From: Neoactinobaculum massilliense
GTDB taxonomy: Bacteria; Actinomycetota; Actinomycetes; Actinomycetales; Actinomycetaceae
Reading direction: 5' to 3'
Assembly (NCBI RefSeq): GCF_900604955.1
Contig: NZ_UWPE01000001.1
Location: 744,001-808,000 of the forward strand
Length of the DNA stretch: 64,000 bases
A program made the position numbers and the translations under genes. A model generated the notes under the pieces. It had not been told where the DNA came from. It saw only the letters and a program-made list of their open reading frames with translations, and made no database searches. Shown piece after piece: positions 11,279-20,586 of this stretch (its first letter is position 1; each line of letters opens with the position of its first letter).

Positions 11279-12482
11279 TCTTTCCGATCCGGTTCCCGCT
11301 ACTGTTTCTCCTCTTGATGTACCCCGCGGTGGCGTACCCCCGCTCACCAATACGGATGTCGACGCCGCTGTTCAGCGCCTTGCGTGCGGCACCGGTCCCT
11401 TTGCCGTGGATACTGAGCGCGCCATGGGTATTCGCTATTCGGAGCGCGCCTACCTGGTTCAGATCAAGCGCGCGGGGGCGGGGATTGTGCTACTGGACCC
11501 GCTCGGAATTGAGGACCGGCTGGGCGGCCTCAGGGACGTCATGAGTAGGGATCAGTGGATTCTTCACGCCGCGGACCAGGATCTCCCCTGCCTACGCGAA
11601 TTGGGCCTTGAGCCGCCCGAGCTATTCGATACCGAGATAGCGGGCATGATTCTGGGCTTCGAACACATCTCCCTTCAAGCCGAGGTAGAGAACGTACTGG
11701 GCATCCGCCTGGCCAAGGAGTACTCGAATTCTGATTGGTCGGTGCGCCCCGTTTCCGAACCCATGCGCGCCTACGCGGCACTGGACGTGGAGGTACTCAT
11801 TGAATTACGCGACGCGCTCACAGCGATGCTGGAGCAGGCCGGACGGCTCGACTGGGCACTCCAGGAGAATGAAGCGGTGCGAGTAAGCCGGCCGAAACCG
11901 AAACGCAAGGAACGGTGGCGCCGACACGCGAAGAGCGCGGGGATCAAGGACCGGCGGGGACTCGAGATGCTGCGCCAACTGTGGCTGGCCCGTGAGGAAC
12001 TCGCAAAGGCGCGCGATATCGCCCCCGAGCATGTGTTTCCGGGGAAGGCCATGGCCGCGCTCGCCGCCGCTAAGCCGCGTTCGGAGCAGGATGTGCGCCG
12101 TCATTCGACGCTGCGCTCCCAGGCTCGCCGGCGCGACGCCGGTGTATACGCCTCCGCCGTCCGTCAGGCCTGGCGCACGTCTGAAGACAATCTGCCCCCA
12201 CGCCGCCCCGTGTCGTCGGACCCTTATCCGGCCACCCGTGAGTGGCACCGCGCCTCGCCTGCAGGCGCCGAACGCTGGGCCGTGGTGCGCCCCGCCGTGA
12301 TTGCACGCGCGGAGGAATTGGGGATCCGCCAGGATGTGCTACTCAAACCCGCCTTCCAAAAGCAGCTGGCCTGGACCGGGTGGGAGGACAGCTCCGTGGC
12401 GCAGGTACTGACCACCCTCGGTGCTCGCCCCTGGCAGGTGGACCAGGTGGCGCCGGCCATCGAGCGCGCCTGGGCAAAGTAG
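11271..12482 (+). CDS. rnd: Ribonuclease D (3'-5' exoribonuclease with HRDC domain)
   Basis: 403 residues from the ATG at 11271. The DEDDy exonuclease signature is present: FAVDTERA (Exo I), ILHAADQDLPCL (Exo II) and YAALDVEVLIEL (Exo III; Tyr then Asp). A HRDC domain follows at about residues 205-290 (RGLEMLRQLWLAREELAKARD). It trims 3' ends of stable RNA precursors. A longer frame from 11223 exists but the start inside the end of DUF3000 fits translational coupling. The C-terminal 120 residues match the extended helical tail usual in actinobacterial RNase D. Confidence 0.93.
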   Translation: MTNLSDPVPATVSPLDVPRGGVPPLTNTDVDAAVQRLACGTGPFAVDTERAMGIRYSERAYLVQIKRAGAGIVLLDPLGIEDRLGGLRDVMSRDQWILHAADQDLPCLRELGLEPPELFDTEIAGMILGFEHISLQAEVENVLGIRLAKEYSNSDWSVRPVSEPMRAYAALDVEVLIELRDALTAMLEQAGRLDWALQENEAVRVSRPKPKRKERWRRHAKSAGIKDRRGLEMLRQLWLAREELAKARDIAPEHVFPGKAMAALAAAKPRSEQDVRRHSTLRSQARRRDAGVYASAVRQAWRTSEDNLPPRRPVSSDPYPATREWHRASPAGAERWAVVRPAVIARAEELGIRQDVLLKPAFQKQLAWTGWEDSSVAQVLTTLGARPWQVDQVAPAIERAWAK

Positions 12483-12545
12483 CGGTGCGGGCCGGCGGGC
12501 CCACGTTTCGTTCCACCCGTGGTTCGCCGTTGGCGTTCGGCGCGT

Positions 12546-12561
12546 CCAGCCCTGCGGCTGG
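12546..12561. terminator. Small hairpin in the rnd / RNA methyltransferase convergent gap
   Basis: CCAGCC and GGCTGG pair around CTGC in the 126-bp gap between convergent genes. There is no U-run on either side, so a terminator role is weak. Confidence 0.2.
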
Positions 12562-12608
12562 GTTCGCCCCACCGGCGAGCCGCCTACCGATGCTATACGC
12601 TGCCCGTG

Positions 12609-13850
12609 CTACTCCAGCGCGGTGACCACTTCGAAGTGATACGTGTTCGGGAACAGGTCCACGGATTCAATGGAGGTCACCCGGCGTCCTTCGGCCACCA
12701 GCGTGGCCACGTCACGCGCCATCGCCGCCGGATCGCAGGAGATAAGCACGATGCGCCGCGCCTCCCCGCTACCCAGCACTTTTGCCACGTCTACTCCCAG
12801 GCCAGAGCGAGGCGGATCGGCCACCACCACGTCCGCGGGCGTGCTTGCCACCCGCGGCGTCACCTTGCCGGTAGCGGCCTGCGCCCACGGAAAGTCCCGT
12901 AGGTTCGCGCGAGCATCCTCCACGGCCAGGGCGCTCCCCTCCACCGAACTGACCCGGCCACCCGCACCCACCGCGATGGCCAACGGCTGGGTGAACAATC
13001 CGGCGCCGGCGTACAACTCGACCACGCGGTCGCCGTCGTGCGGGCGGGCAGCGCGCATCACCAGACGGATGAGCGTTTCCGGCGCCATGCGATGCACCTG
13101 CCAGAATCCGCCGGCCCGTACCCGGTAGGAGTAGAGGGCGCCGTCCACCACCACATCCTCGGTGACGAATGGACTCACGCCGATCCCGGGTGCGCTCTCT
13201 ACCTCCCGGTTAATCACCACCACGGGATCCGAGCCGCTGGGCGCCACGGCACGTACGCGGTCCCCGGGCCGAATCACACTGTTCCAACGCCCCTCCAGCA
13301 GCCCCAGCTCCGCAATCTCAGGAACGGCGAGCGGCATGGAATGAAGCGGAAGGATCTCTTTGCCCCGCTCCCGGTACATGCCGAGCCGACCCTCGGCGTC
13401 CGCTGTCAACTCAATGCGCGTCCGGGTATGCCAACCCCCACCGGGCAGATCCGAAGGGAGGGTGCGCACACGCGGTTCGATCCCCACCTCATCCAGGTGC
13501 TCAGCGAGAGCCTCCCCGCCCACGCGCCGCAACGTGGAGCGCAGGACACGGGTTTTCCACTCGGCCTGAAAGGCGAATTCCACGTGTCCCAGGTCCGCGC
13601 CACCCACGCCGCCCGGTCCGCCCTCGGCCCAGGGATGCACCACCCGATGCGGTGATGGGTTCTCCAGCACCTCCACCACGTCGCCGCGCAGGTACTTGGC
13701 GTTCTCCGAAGTGACCTCCACCGCCACGGTTTCTCCCGGCAACCCGAAGCGAGCAAACACGGTTTTCCCGCGAGTATGGCCCGGCTCCGCCGGCAGATGG
13801 CCCACGGCCACGCCGCGATGCCCAATATCGGTGAGTGTGACGTTAATCAT
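12609..13850 (-). CDS. TRAM-domain class I RNA (uracil-5-) methyltransferase, TrmA/RlmCD family
   Basis: A 413-residue protein with an N-terminal TRAM domain (about residues 1-60) and a C-terminal SAM-dependent methyltransferase domain: VELYAGAGLFTQPLA (SAM motif I), VVADPPRSGLG, and the nucleophilic Cys in ISCDPAAMARD. Family members form 5-methyluridine in 23S rRNA or tRNA; which one cannot be decided here. The start overlaps the stop of the upstream APC permease (ATGA at 13847-13850), so the two are translationally coupled. The pair is conserved in Mycobacterium (Rv2689c-Rv2690c). Confidence 0.92.
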   Translation of the reverse strand: MINVTLTDIGHRGVAVGHLPAEPGHTRGKTVFARFGLPGETVAVEVTSENAKYLRGDVVEVLENPSPHRVVHPWAEGGPGGVGGADLGHVEFAFQAEWKTRVLRSTLRRVGGEALAEHLDEVGIEPRVRTLPSDLPGGGWHTRTRIELTADAEGRLGMYRERGKEILPLHSMPLAVPEIAELGLLEGRWNSVIRPGDRVRAVAPSGSDPVVVINREVESAPGIGVSPFVTEDVVVDGALYSYRVRAGGFWQVHRMAPETLIRLVMRAARPHDGDRVVELYAGAGLFTQPLAIAVGAGGRVSSVEGSALAVEDARANLRDFPWAQAATGKVTPRVASTPADVVVADPPRSGLGVDVAKVLGSGEARRIVLISCDPAAMARDVATLVAEGRRVTSIESVDLFPNTYHFEVVTALE

Positions 13851-15703
13851 TCTTCGGACTCCTCAGCTTCGGATACCGGATATGGCACAGCAATAAGCAT
13901 CACGCGATCTTCCTGGGACAACTCCGCGAAAAGCCGCCGCATGCCCCCGCGGAGCATACCCGCGCGCCCCGCGTCCGGCCGTGACACAGAGGGCGCAAAC
14001 ACGGCGACGACGTCGTGCGGATGCCCGGCAAGCAACGCACGCACGTAGGTGAGAACCGGTTCGCGAAGAGAGCCGGCCGGCGTTCCCAGCACGGTGAGGC
14101 TGACGGGAAGGCGCGAGGCATCCCAGTCTTCGCGCACGCGACCGGTGCGGCGCGGATCGAAGTCCACCAGCAGCGCGGTGAGCGTGGAGAGCCGAAGCGA
14201 ACGCGCATAGGTCACCGCGCGCAGAGAAGGAAGGTCCAGGGCATCGACAAGAATGATGCCGTGTACGCGGGTGGGCAGGCTTCGACCGGCGGTGAGATCG
14301 TCGGGCCGCAGTGTCTCCACAGCCATGGCGCGCCGCCGCTGCCCCGCCAGCACCAGGGCGGACGGCACCGCCAGCACCAGCATCGTGAGGAGCGAGGAGA
14401 ACGGGTTCACCACCACCTCCGTAAGGAGCACAAGTAAGCCGAATACGGCGAGAACGCCGAACACCCAGCGCGAGGTGGCCGCGCGGCGCCGCACCTCCTG
14501 TTCCTCACTCTTGCGAAGCACGGCGAGGCCGCGCCGCACGAGGGCCAGCGCATACAGCGTGTACACGGTGAACGCACTGAACACAAACATTTGCGCCATC
14601 TCACGGTTAACCGTGACGAAGGCGGCAATGAGGGCGGCGAGCAGTCCGGCCACCACCACGACGGCGCGCCGGGGCCGACGCGCTTCCGGGGAGGCGAACG
14701 CCGCCGGCAAAATGCGATCCCGCGCGAGCTCACTCAGGAGACGGGGAATACGGTCGTAGACCACGAGCACAGCAGACATTGCACCGAGGATGAGCGCACC
14801 ACCCACCGCGGCTGCCACCTGCCCGTTCATCAGGGCACCCGCTACACCCACCAGCGTGACATCGCCCTCCGCGCCACCGAAGCCCAACGCCTCCACCATG
14901 TAGGTGGAGAGCATGATGGCCACGGCCGCCAGGCCGAAAGAACGCAGAAGCACACGGAAGGGCACGTGGCGTCGTTCTCTGCGGGGCGTGAGGCGCTCGG
15001 AGACGACGACGAGGAGCGCAGCGGGCAGGAGAGCCACCAGGCAACCGCGCACCACGTCTGCACCCGTGTATCCCGCGCTCCCGGTAGGCGTGGGATGAAC
15101 CGAGGCAAAGAGGATTGTGCCTGGGTGCATCGTTGGCAGCGGAGCGGGCGCGGCCGGAGCCTGCGCGATCGCCGCGAATGCCGCATCCGTGGCGGATGCC
15201 TCATGAATAAGCCCGGCCACAATGACCGTGGTGAGGGCTAGACCGGCGGCAAAGCCGCCCGCGCCGAGTAATCGCGGCGGCACGCGCTTGCCCAGCATGG
15301 TGGGGATGGCAAGAAGAATTACCATCGGAATGGTGATAAGCCGCCCGTCCACGGCAAATGGGGTGATGCGGTCCATGACGGTGGCCACCACACCGGCAAT
15401 CATGACCAGCAGGAGCACGTGGCACACAAAACGAGCGGCCGCCATGATGACGCCGGCACGAGCGCCCAGGTAGGTGGCCGCCAGCGTCTGGGAGGAGGCG
15501 CGCGGCACCAGCCGCGTAACACCCAGGCTGCCGGCCAGCGCAATCCCGAGCGCGGCGATGCCCACGGCCGTTGCCCCACCCACCGTGCCGGCGGGGGCGT
15601 GCGCGAGGGTGTTCTGGAGCGGGCCGGGAACCAGAATCGCGGACATGGTCACCAGAACGTAGATACCCGTGGCGCCGGCCGCTTCTTTCGCTGTGCGTGT
15701 CAT
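13847..15703 (-). CDS. APC-superfamily permease with cytoplasmic C-terminal domain
   Basis: A 618-residue integral membrane protein from ATG at 15703. About twelve hydrophobic segments occupy residues 10-430, beginning IYVLVTMSAILVPGPLQNT, followed by a roughly 170-residue soluble domain (HGIILVDALDLPSLRAVTYA ... VVAVFAPSVSRPDAGRAG) that resembles the universal-stress-like tail of this family. Substrate is unknown; relatives are annotated amino acid/polyamine permeases. TACCGT lies 8 nt before the ATG. The divergent TrkA genes and the downstream RNA methyltransferase are conserved neighbours. The open frame continues to 16420, but that part is antisense to trkA. Confidence 0.9.
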   Translation of the reverse strand: MTRTAKEAAGATGIYVLVTMSAILVPGPLQNTLAHAPAGTVGGATAVGIAALGIALAGSLGVTRLVPRASSQTLAATYLGARAGVIMAAARFVCHVLLLVMIAGVVATVMDRITPFAVDGRLITIPMVILLAIPTMLGKRVPPRLLGAGGFAAGLALTTVIVAGLIHEASATDAAFAAIAQAPAAPAPLPTMHPGTILFASVHPTPTGSAGYTGADVVRGCLVALLPAALLVVVSERLTPRRERRHVPFRVLLRSFGLAAVAIMLSTYMVEALGFGGAEGDVTLVGVAGALMNGQVAAAVGGALILGAMSAVLVVYDRIPRLLSELARDRILPAAFASPEARRPRRAVVVVAGLLAALIAAFVTVNREMAQMFVFSAFTVYTLYALALVRRGLAVLRKSEEQEVRRRAATSRWVFGVLAVFGLLVLLTEVVVNPFSSLLTMLVLAVPSALVLAGQRRRAMAVETLRPDDLTAGRSLPTRVHGIILVDALDLPSLRAVTYARSLRLSTLTALLVDFDPRRTGRVREDWDASRLPVSLTVLGTPAGSLREPVLTYVRALLAGHPHDVVAVFAPSVSRPDAGRAGMLRGGMRRLFAELSQEDRVMLIAVPYPVSEAEESEE

Positions 15704-15774
15704 CGCATATAACGGTACCCGGCCCGCCCGCGAAGCGGATGGCGGGTGGCCGGCCACATCCGGGCCTCGTGCGG

Positions 15775-15780
15775 TAGCGT
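15775..15780 (+). promoter_or_regulatory. Leaderless -10 element of the first trkA
   Basis: TAGCGT is followed by 7 nt and then the GTG at 15788. The same hexamer stands before treY. Confidence 0.55.
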
Positions 15781-15787
15781 GAAGCGC

Positions 15788-16453
15788 GTGCACTTCGTGA
15801 TTATGGGTTGTGGCCGAGTGGGGGCGTCGCTGGCGCGTACCCTCGCCAGCATGGGTCATTCGGTAGCGATCATTGACCGGGACGCAGAGGCGTTTCGGCG
15901 TCTTCCGGAGGATTTCACCGGACAGGAGGTGACCGGTGTGGGATTTGACCGTGACGTGCTCAAGCAGGCCGGCATCGAGGAGGCGGACGGATTCGCTGCC
16001 GTTTCTTCCGGCGATAATTCGAATATTATCGCCGCCCGCGTGGTGCGAGAAAACTTCGGTATCGCCAACGTGGTGGCGCGAATCTATGATCCGTCCCGGG
16101 CAGACCTCTATGAGCGGCTGGGTGTCCCCACGGTGGCCACCGTGAAATGGACTGCGGACCGCGTGCTCCACAAGCTCATTCCGCTCGGCCCTCACTACAC
16201 CTATTCGGATGCGATTGCTGAGATGTCCCTGGTGAACGTGGATGTGGATGAGAGTTGGTTTGGTTCCTCCATGGCGCAGCTGGAGGACGCCACCGGTGCC
16301 CGCGTCGCCTACCTCACCCGCTACGGTGCGGGCGTACTCCCCGATGAGGACGAGGTGCTTCAGGATGGCGATGGCCTCTCCCTCATCGTTCCCACCGCGC
16401 ATGCCGCTGCCGCGCAGCATGTGCTCATGAACTCAAAGAAGGACTCCCAGTGA
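15788..16453 (+). CDS. trkA: TrkA-family potassium uptake regulatory protein (CeoB-like)
   Basis: A 221-residue protein with an N-terminal RCK Rossmann domain (VIMGCGRVGASLARTLASMGHSVAIIDRD, nucleotide-binding GxGxxG) and a C-terminal RCK_C segment (about residues 135-215). It gates a Trk/Ktr K+ channel in response to nucleotide. GTG at 15788 is taken as the start since the glycine motif then sits at residues 6-11 and a leaderless -10 precedes it. It overlaps the second trkA by GTGA. No channel gene (TrkH/TrkG) is in the window. Confidence 0.92.
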   Translation: MHFVIMGCGRVGASLARTLASMGHSVAIIDRDAEAFRRLPEDFTGQEVTGVGFDRDVLKQAGIEEADGFAAVSSGDNSNIIAARVVRENFGIANVVARIYDPSRADLYERLGVPTVATVKWTADRVLHKLIPLGPHYTYSDAIAEMSLVNVDVDESWFGSSMAQLEDATGARVAYLTRYGAGVLPDEDEVLQDGDGLSLIVPTAHAAAAQHVLMNSKKDSQ

Positions 16454-17118
16454 ACATCCTTATTGTGGGCGCCGGCGCCGTGGGCCGTAGCGTAGCGCGC
16501 GAACTCGTGGCTGCAAACAACCTCACCATCATTGACGTCAAGCCGCAGGCGATGAAGATCTCCTCCGTACCGGAGGCGGATTGGCAGCTGGGTGATGCCT
16601 GCGAGATTCCCACGCTGGAAGCTGCGGGCGCCGGCGAGGCGGACATCGTGGTGGCCGCCACCGGGGACGATCGCGTCAATCTGGTGACCTCGCTCCTGGC
16701 AAAAACGGAATTCGGCGTGGAGCGTGTGATCGCCCGCGTCAATAATCCGAAGAATGAATGGCTGTTCAATGACAGCTGGGGCGTGGATGTCACCGTGTCC
16801 ACCCCGCGCACGATGACGGCACTGGTTCAGGATGCGGTGGCGGATGGCAGCCTCTCTCGCGTGCTCGTCTTTCATCGTTCCGGTGCCTCGCTCTGGCAGG
16901 CAACCGTGGCCGACACCGCGCCGGCCCGCGGCACAACGGTGGCCGCCCTCGGCCTTCCGGCGGGTGTTGCGATCACCGCAATTGTGCGCGACGGCGCCCC
17001 ATTTGCCGCCGATCCGGACCTCACCTTCGATGCCGGAGACCAGGTGCTCCTCATCGGCACTATCGATAAGGCCTCCATGGGCACGGTGGAGGCGCTTTTC
17101 CGGGGCGCGGCGGCCTAA
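16450..17118 (+). CDS. trkA: TrkA-family potassium uptake regulatory protein (CeoC-like)
   Basis: A 222-residue RCK protein: NILIVGAGAVGRSVARELVAANN forms the nucleotide-binding loop, and a TrkA-C domain covers roughly residues 140-220. It starts at GTG 16450, overlapping the stop of the first trkA, and the two probably form a hetero-oligomeric ring. Tandem trkA genes divergent from the APC permease match Mycobacterium ceoB/ceoC. Confidence 0.92.
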   Translation: MNILIVGAGAVGRSVARELVAANNLTIIDVKPQAMKISSVPEADWQLGDACEIPTLEAAGAGEADIVVAATGDDRVNLVTSLLAKTEFGVERVIARVNNPKNEWLFNDSWGVDVTVSTPRTMTALVQDAVADGSLSRVLVFHRSGASLWQATVADTAPARGTTVAALGLPAGVAITAIVRDGAPFAADPDLTFDAGDQVLLIGTIDKASMGTVEALFRGAAA

Positions 17119-17168
17119 CCGACGGGGCACTGTACGGCGGGCTTTGGGCGCTGGGACGACGCCGAACG

Positions 17169-17840
17169 CTACAGCACCGGGTCGTCCGGATCGTAGGGGT
17201 GCAGGTAGGTATCCACCGGTGGAAGATCACGCACCAATAGCCAGGACAGCCACAGCACGCCACCGTAGAGGAACGGGCCCATAATGACCTTCGCCACGCC
17301 AAGCGCAGCCGTCAGCCCGCCCAGGTAGAGCGGCCCCTGGACCGCCACCCGCAGAGCAAATAGCCCCGCCCACATCCATGTCACCACCGTGTACCGGCGC
17401 CGGGTGGTTTTACCCTCCGGGACCGTGGAGGTGCGCCAGGCAGCGGCGTCGTCACGAAGAAAACCGATGATGTATCCCACCAGTGGGTGCCGTACGAGCA
17501 CGGAGAGTAGCAGTATCGCGCAGTAGACAATGTTAAGAATGAGGCCAAGCGCGAAATAGTTGGCGGGCTGCCCGCTGTGCCACGCCCAGATAGTGGACAG
17601 AGCGGTAGTAAAAAGGCCGGCAAGGGCCGGACCGGTATCCAGGTGCTGGAATGTGCGGATAAGCGTGGCCAGTAGCGCGAAGGCGAGAGCGGTAACCAGT
17701 GGAACGCCGAGGCCACCGGTCACCGTGTACAGAACCACGAAAATGATGGCCGGTGCATTGGCCTCGATAACGCCGCGGACGCCTCCCACGGCCTCCCACA
17801 TATTGAAGGACTCCCCCGCCACGGAGCGCACGCCGCTCAT
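17169..17840 (-). CDS. DUF3159 membrane protein
   Basis: A 223-residue protein with five or six hydrophobic segments (for example APAIIFVVLYTVTGGLGVPL near residue 30, and LILNIVYCAILLLSVLV). It matches the actinobacterial DUF3159 family, whose function is unknown; a membrane relative of intracellular septation/IspA-like proteins has been suggested. ATG at 17840 overlaps the stop of the OB-fold gene (ATGA), and that choice is preferred over the longer frame to 17879. Confidence 0.88.
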   Translation of the reverse strand: MSGVRSVAGESFNMWEAVGGVRGVIEANAPAIIFVVLYTVTGGLGVPLVTALAFALLATLIRTFQHLDTGPALAGLFTTALSTIWAWHSGQPANYFALGLILNIVYCAILLLSVLVRHPLVGYIIGFLRDDAAAWRTSTVPEGKTTRRRYTVVTWMWAGLFALRVAVQGPLYLGGLTAALGVAKVIMGPFLYGGVLWLSWLLVRDLPPVDTYLHPYDPDDPVL

Positions 17841-18091
17841 GACACCTCCACCAGTGGTTGCACCCGGTAGCTCGGGCACACGATGACGCGCTCACCGCGC
17901 CAGCAGACCGGGGCACCCCGCATGACCACGTGGTCCCCCACCGCCAGGCAGCGAATGCTTCGGCGTCCAAGAAACATGGCTGTCCAATCTCCATTCGGAG
18001 CGTGCACCCGCACGGCGACGTGGGGTTGGCGGGTGGTACCCGGGTAGGAGATGGAGGTTACCGTTCCGGTCACCGTTACCTGGCGTTTCAC
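17837..18091 (-). CDS. Small OB-fold nucleic-acid-binding protein
   Basis: An 84-residue protein beginning at GTG 18091, 2 nt after the DUF3710 stop. The pattern VTVTGTVTSISYPG ... VAVRVHAPNGDWTAMFLGRRSIRCLAVGD is a typical single OB-fold barrel of the DNA-binding type found at this position in Actinobacteria. No enzymatic residues are visible. It is translationally coupled to DUF3159. Confidence 0.85.
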   Translation of the reverse strand: MKRQVTVTGTVTSISYPGTTRQPHVAVRVHAPNGDWTAMFLGRRSIRCLAVGDHVVMRGAPVCWRGERVIVCPSYRVQPLVEVS

Positions 18092-18093
18092 CG

Positions 18094-18846
18094 CTAGTGG
18101 ATCTCCTGAATCTCGGGGCCGCGCTTGGGCAGCTCGATGGAGGGGCGCTCCGGCCGTGGTGCAGTCCGGTCCGGTTGGGGAAGGCGCAGCGGAAGCAGTT
18201 CACGCGGCGGATGCGGGGTTTGCCCTCGGCTTACCACCAGGTTGTCCAGGATTTCGTGGAGAAAATCAATGCCATCCTGGGCACCCTGTGCTCCCGCCCC
18301 GGTCATGGCCGCCCGCAGTAGCCAGCGGGGGCCATCAATACCGATGAAACGCACGGGGACACGCACCCCCTTGGAGGGACCCACCATAGAGGCATCCACT
18401 TCTTTGCCGTAGTGACCGTCCACCTCATCGAAGTGGCCGTGCTGGGAAACAATTGACGTGATGACGGCGGGGCGAATCTCATCCCAGATTCCGTGCGATT
18501 TTGGCGCCGCGAATACCTGGAGCTGGACGGAGGTACCGCCCTTGGAGTACACGACGCCCATCACGGTGCCCTGCTGCTGCATCACCGAAAACTGGATGCG
18601 AGCCTCCTCCACATACGGGAGCTGGAGCGCACCCGCGTCGATCCGGCGCGCCTCGGGAACATCATCCGAATCCGCATCATAAGGACCCAGGCCATCCTGA
18701 CCGCGCGTATAGCCGGTAGATGCAGCGGGGGCCACGCCGCCCGCCGCAATATCCTCGCCCTCCGCCGGCTCGGAAACCACATCCTGTGGCGCCTCAGGCG
18801 TGCCTTCCGTCGCGTCCTTGTGCTTCCTATGCCAAAACAGTCCCAT
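18094..18846 (-). CDS. DUF3710 family protein
   Basis: A 250-residue protein of the actinobacterial DUF3710 family. An acidic, low-complexity N-terminal 70 residues precede a conserved core with LQVFAAPKSHGIWDEIRPA and GPRWLLRAAMTG, and a Pro/Arg-rich C-terminal tail. Function unknown. AAAGGAG lies 6 nt upstream of the ATG. First gene of the DUF3710–OB-fold–DUF3159 operon. In Mycobacterium dut and DUF3093 genes lie between DUF3710 and DUF4193; both are absent here. Confidence 0.88.
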   Translation of the reverse strand: MGLFWHRKHKDATEGTPEAPQDVVSEPAEGEDIAAGGVAPAASTGYTRGQDGLGPYDADSDDVPEARRIDAGALQLPYVEEARIQFSVMQQQGTVMGVVYSKGGTSVQLQVFAAPKSHGIWDEIRPAVITSIVSQHGHFDEVDGHYGKEVDASMVGPSKGVRVPVRFIGIDGPRWLLRAAMTGAGAQGAQDGIDFLHEILDNLVVSRGQTPHPPRELLPLRLPQPDRTAPRPERPSIELPKRGPEIQEIH

Positions 18847-19003
18847 GGTGCTTGCTCCTTTGTCCGTCCCAGGCTACCTGCTTTTCATCCGCTCGCGCCG
18901 GGGCGATTGTGACAGGCACCCGAACCGGCGGCGAGCACACCGGACGACGTGAACACCCGCACAATCACCCGCACCGCCGGGCGCAAAAACACCACCGGGC
19001 ATA

Positions 19004-19030
19004 AAGAAAGGCGCCCGAGGCGCCCTTCTT
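19004..19030 (-). terminator. Intrinsic terminator of the DUF4193 gene
   Basis: AAGAAGGGCGCC and GGCGCCTTTCTT (minus strand) pair with one mismatch around TCG, giving a 12-bp stem with a U-rich 3' arm. It begins 3 nt after the DUF4193 stop. Confidence 0.75.
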
Positions 19031-19032
19031 CG

Positions 19033-19329
19033 TTAAGCCGCGCAGTCCTGGCAAACGGGTAACCCGTTCTCGTAGTGATCCAGCTGTGAAGCATGGTGCA
19101 CCAAGAAACACTGGGAGCACGTAAATTCGTCGTCCTGTGCCGGCACCACGTTGACGGCTAATTCAACATTGGACAGGTCCGCGCCGGGCAGCTCAAAACC
19201 TTCCGCCGCTTCTACCTCATCCTCGTCAACGTTTCCAGACTGGTCCTCGGAACGCGCGCCCAGGGCCTTCAGTGAATCCTCGCGGATGTCGTCATCCCGC
19301 TTACGCGGGGCATCGTAATCAGTTGCCAT
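19033..19329 (-). CDS. DUF4193 zinc-ribbon-like small acidic protein
   Basis: A 98-residue acidic protein (ATDYDAPRKRDDDIREDS...) ending in a putative metal site: CSQC and, about 20 residues later, CQDC. It matches DUF4193, universal in Actinobacteria and of unknown function. GAGGAG stands 4-5 nt before the ATG at 19329; a longer frame to 19371 has no such site. Confidence 0.9.
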   Translation of the reverse strand: MATDYDAPRKRDDDIREDSLKALGARSEDQSGNVDEDEVEAAEGFELPGADLSNVELAVNVVPAQDDEFTCSQCFLVHHASQLDHYENGLPVCQDCAA

Positions 19330-19518
19330 CTCTGCTCCTCTTGTGGGTCCGATCCCCCTATGGCTCATCAAGACAACGCGGAAGGAACTAAGATGTTCCC
19401 GCTCGCGCTCCTGAACGCGCGGCTAGTGTAGCAAGCGGATTCCACCTGTCAAGAGCGGCATTTCGCACCGACCTGGCAGGGCGGCTACGATGTAGCCACC
19501 AAGCGGAGAAAGGTTGCC

Positions 19519-20586
19519 ATGAAGTCTCTGGAGCTATTGGGCCTGCAATCAGACGGGGAACACATCACCCTCAATGATGCGGAGGGCAACCGCTACTCCC
19601 TGCCCGTCACCGATGATCTGCGCGCCCTCCTACGCCGTGATCGGGATCCCAAGGAGATTGCCACCAAGCCGGCCCATCAAATGGCACCCAGGGAAATCCA
19701 GGCGCTCATCCGGCAGGGCAAGACGGTTGATGAAGTATCGGAGCTGGCCGCAACGCCGGCCTCCCGTATTGCAGCCCTTGCTCATCCAATCGAGGTGGAG
19801 CGCGCCTACACGGCCCAGCAGGCCCGCCGCTTCCCGGTGAGCCAGGATACCGGCGCCTTCACACTTGAAGAACTGGTGACGTCCCGCCTGGTGGGACGCG
19901 GGGTCCCGGCGCGCAGCGTCGTGTGGGATGCCACGCGCACACATGGCCATCCGTGGGAGCTCACCGCCGGTTTCGAGGTGGACGGGAACCCGCACAGGGC
20001 CCGCTGGAGCGTGGATATGGAGGCGCGCACCGTCGAAGCCCTCAACGATGAGGCCGCATGGCTCTCCGAATCATCCCTTGAGCACGACGCCGCCCCCTGG
20101 CGTCCGGTCAACACGCCACCGGCGGAGAATCTAGGCGGCGTGCCCTCCATTGACGCGGTCCTATCCTCACTTGATTCCCAGCGCGGCAAATTCCGCCCCA
20201 TGCCGGATGAGGACAATGACGTTCCCGCCCCCGGGTTCGACGGCGCCCATCCTGCCGCGGACACCCCCGCGGATGGTCCGACGGCACGCGTGCTCCCGCT
20301 CCGGGCCCCGGACACGCCCGGCCAGCGCAGCCTGCTGAAAGAGCTTGGTGTTTTGGAGCGTGCCGATCAGCGCACGGCAATGGAGGCGCGCCCGGCCGAC
20401 GGCACAAATGCCGCGGATGCTGCGACGCCGACCACGGCGGACCAGCCGGCCTCTTCAACCGAGCCGAGTTCGACTCCAAAGGCAGCCGAACCCGCTCCCG
20501 AACCCAAGAAAAAGGCCTCGCGACGCCGGAAGGACCGCCCCACCATGCCCAGCTGGGATGAGATCGTCTTCGGCAAGAAGGACTAG
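19519..20586 (+). CDS. sepH: Septation protein SepH
   Basis: A 355-residue protein whose N-terminal DUF3071 domain (KSLELLGLQSDGEHITLNDAEG ... IQALIRQGKTVDEVSELA) contains the helix-turn-helix-like motif of SepH, an actinobacterial FtsZ-binding protein that promotes Z-ring assembly. The C-terminal half is disordered, Pro/Ala-rich and ends with a basic patch and the short conserved PSWDEIVFG motif. GGAGAAAGG precedes the ATG. Its TAG overlaps the stop of the convergent gene in CTAG (20583-20586). Confidence 0.93.
   Translation: MKSLELLGLQSDGEHITLNDAEGNRYSLPVTDDLRALLRRDRDPKEIATKPAHQMAPREIQALIRQGKTVDEVSELAATPASRIAALAHPIEVERAYTAQQARRFPVSQDTGAFTLEELVTSRLVGRGVPARSVVWDATRTHGHPWELTAGFEVDGNPHRARWSVDMEARTVEALNDEAAWLSESSLEHDAAPWRPVNTPPAENLGGVPSIDAVLSSLDSQRGKFRPMPDEDNDVPAPGFDGAHPAADTPADGPTARVLPLRAPDTPGQRSLLKELGVLERADQRTAMEARPADGTNAADAATPTTADQPASSTEPSSTPKAAEPAPEPKKKASRRRKDRPTMPSWDEIVFGKKD

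Noticed and set aside
15704-16420. N-terminal extension of the APC permease frame
   Set aside because: Antisense to the first trkA; permease homology and hydrophobicity begin at 15703.
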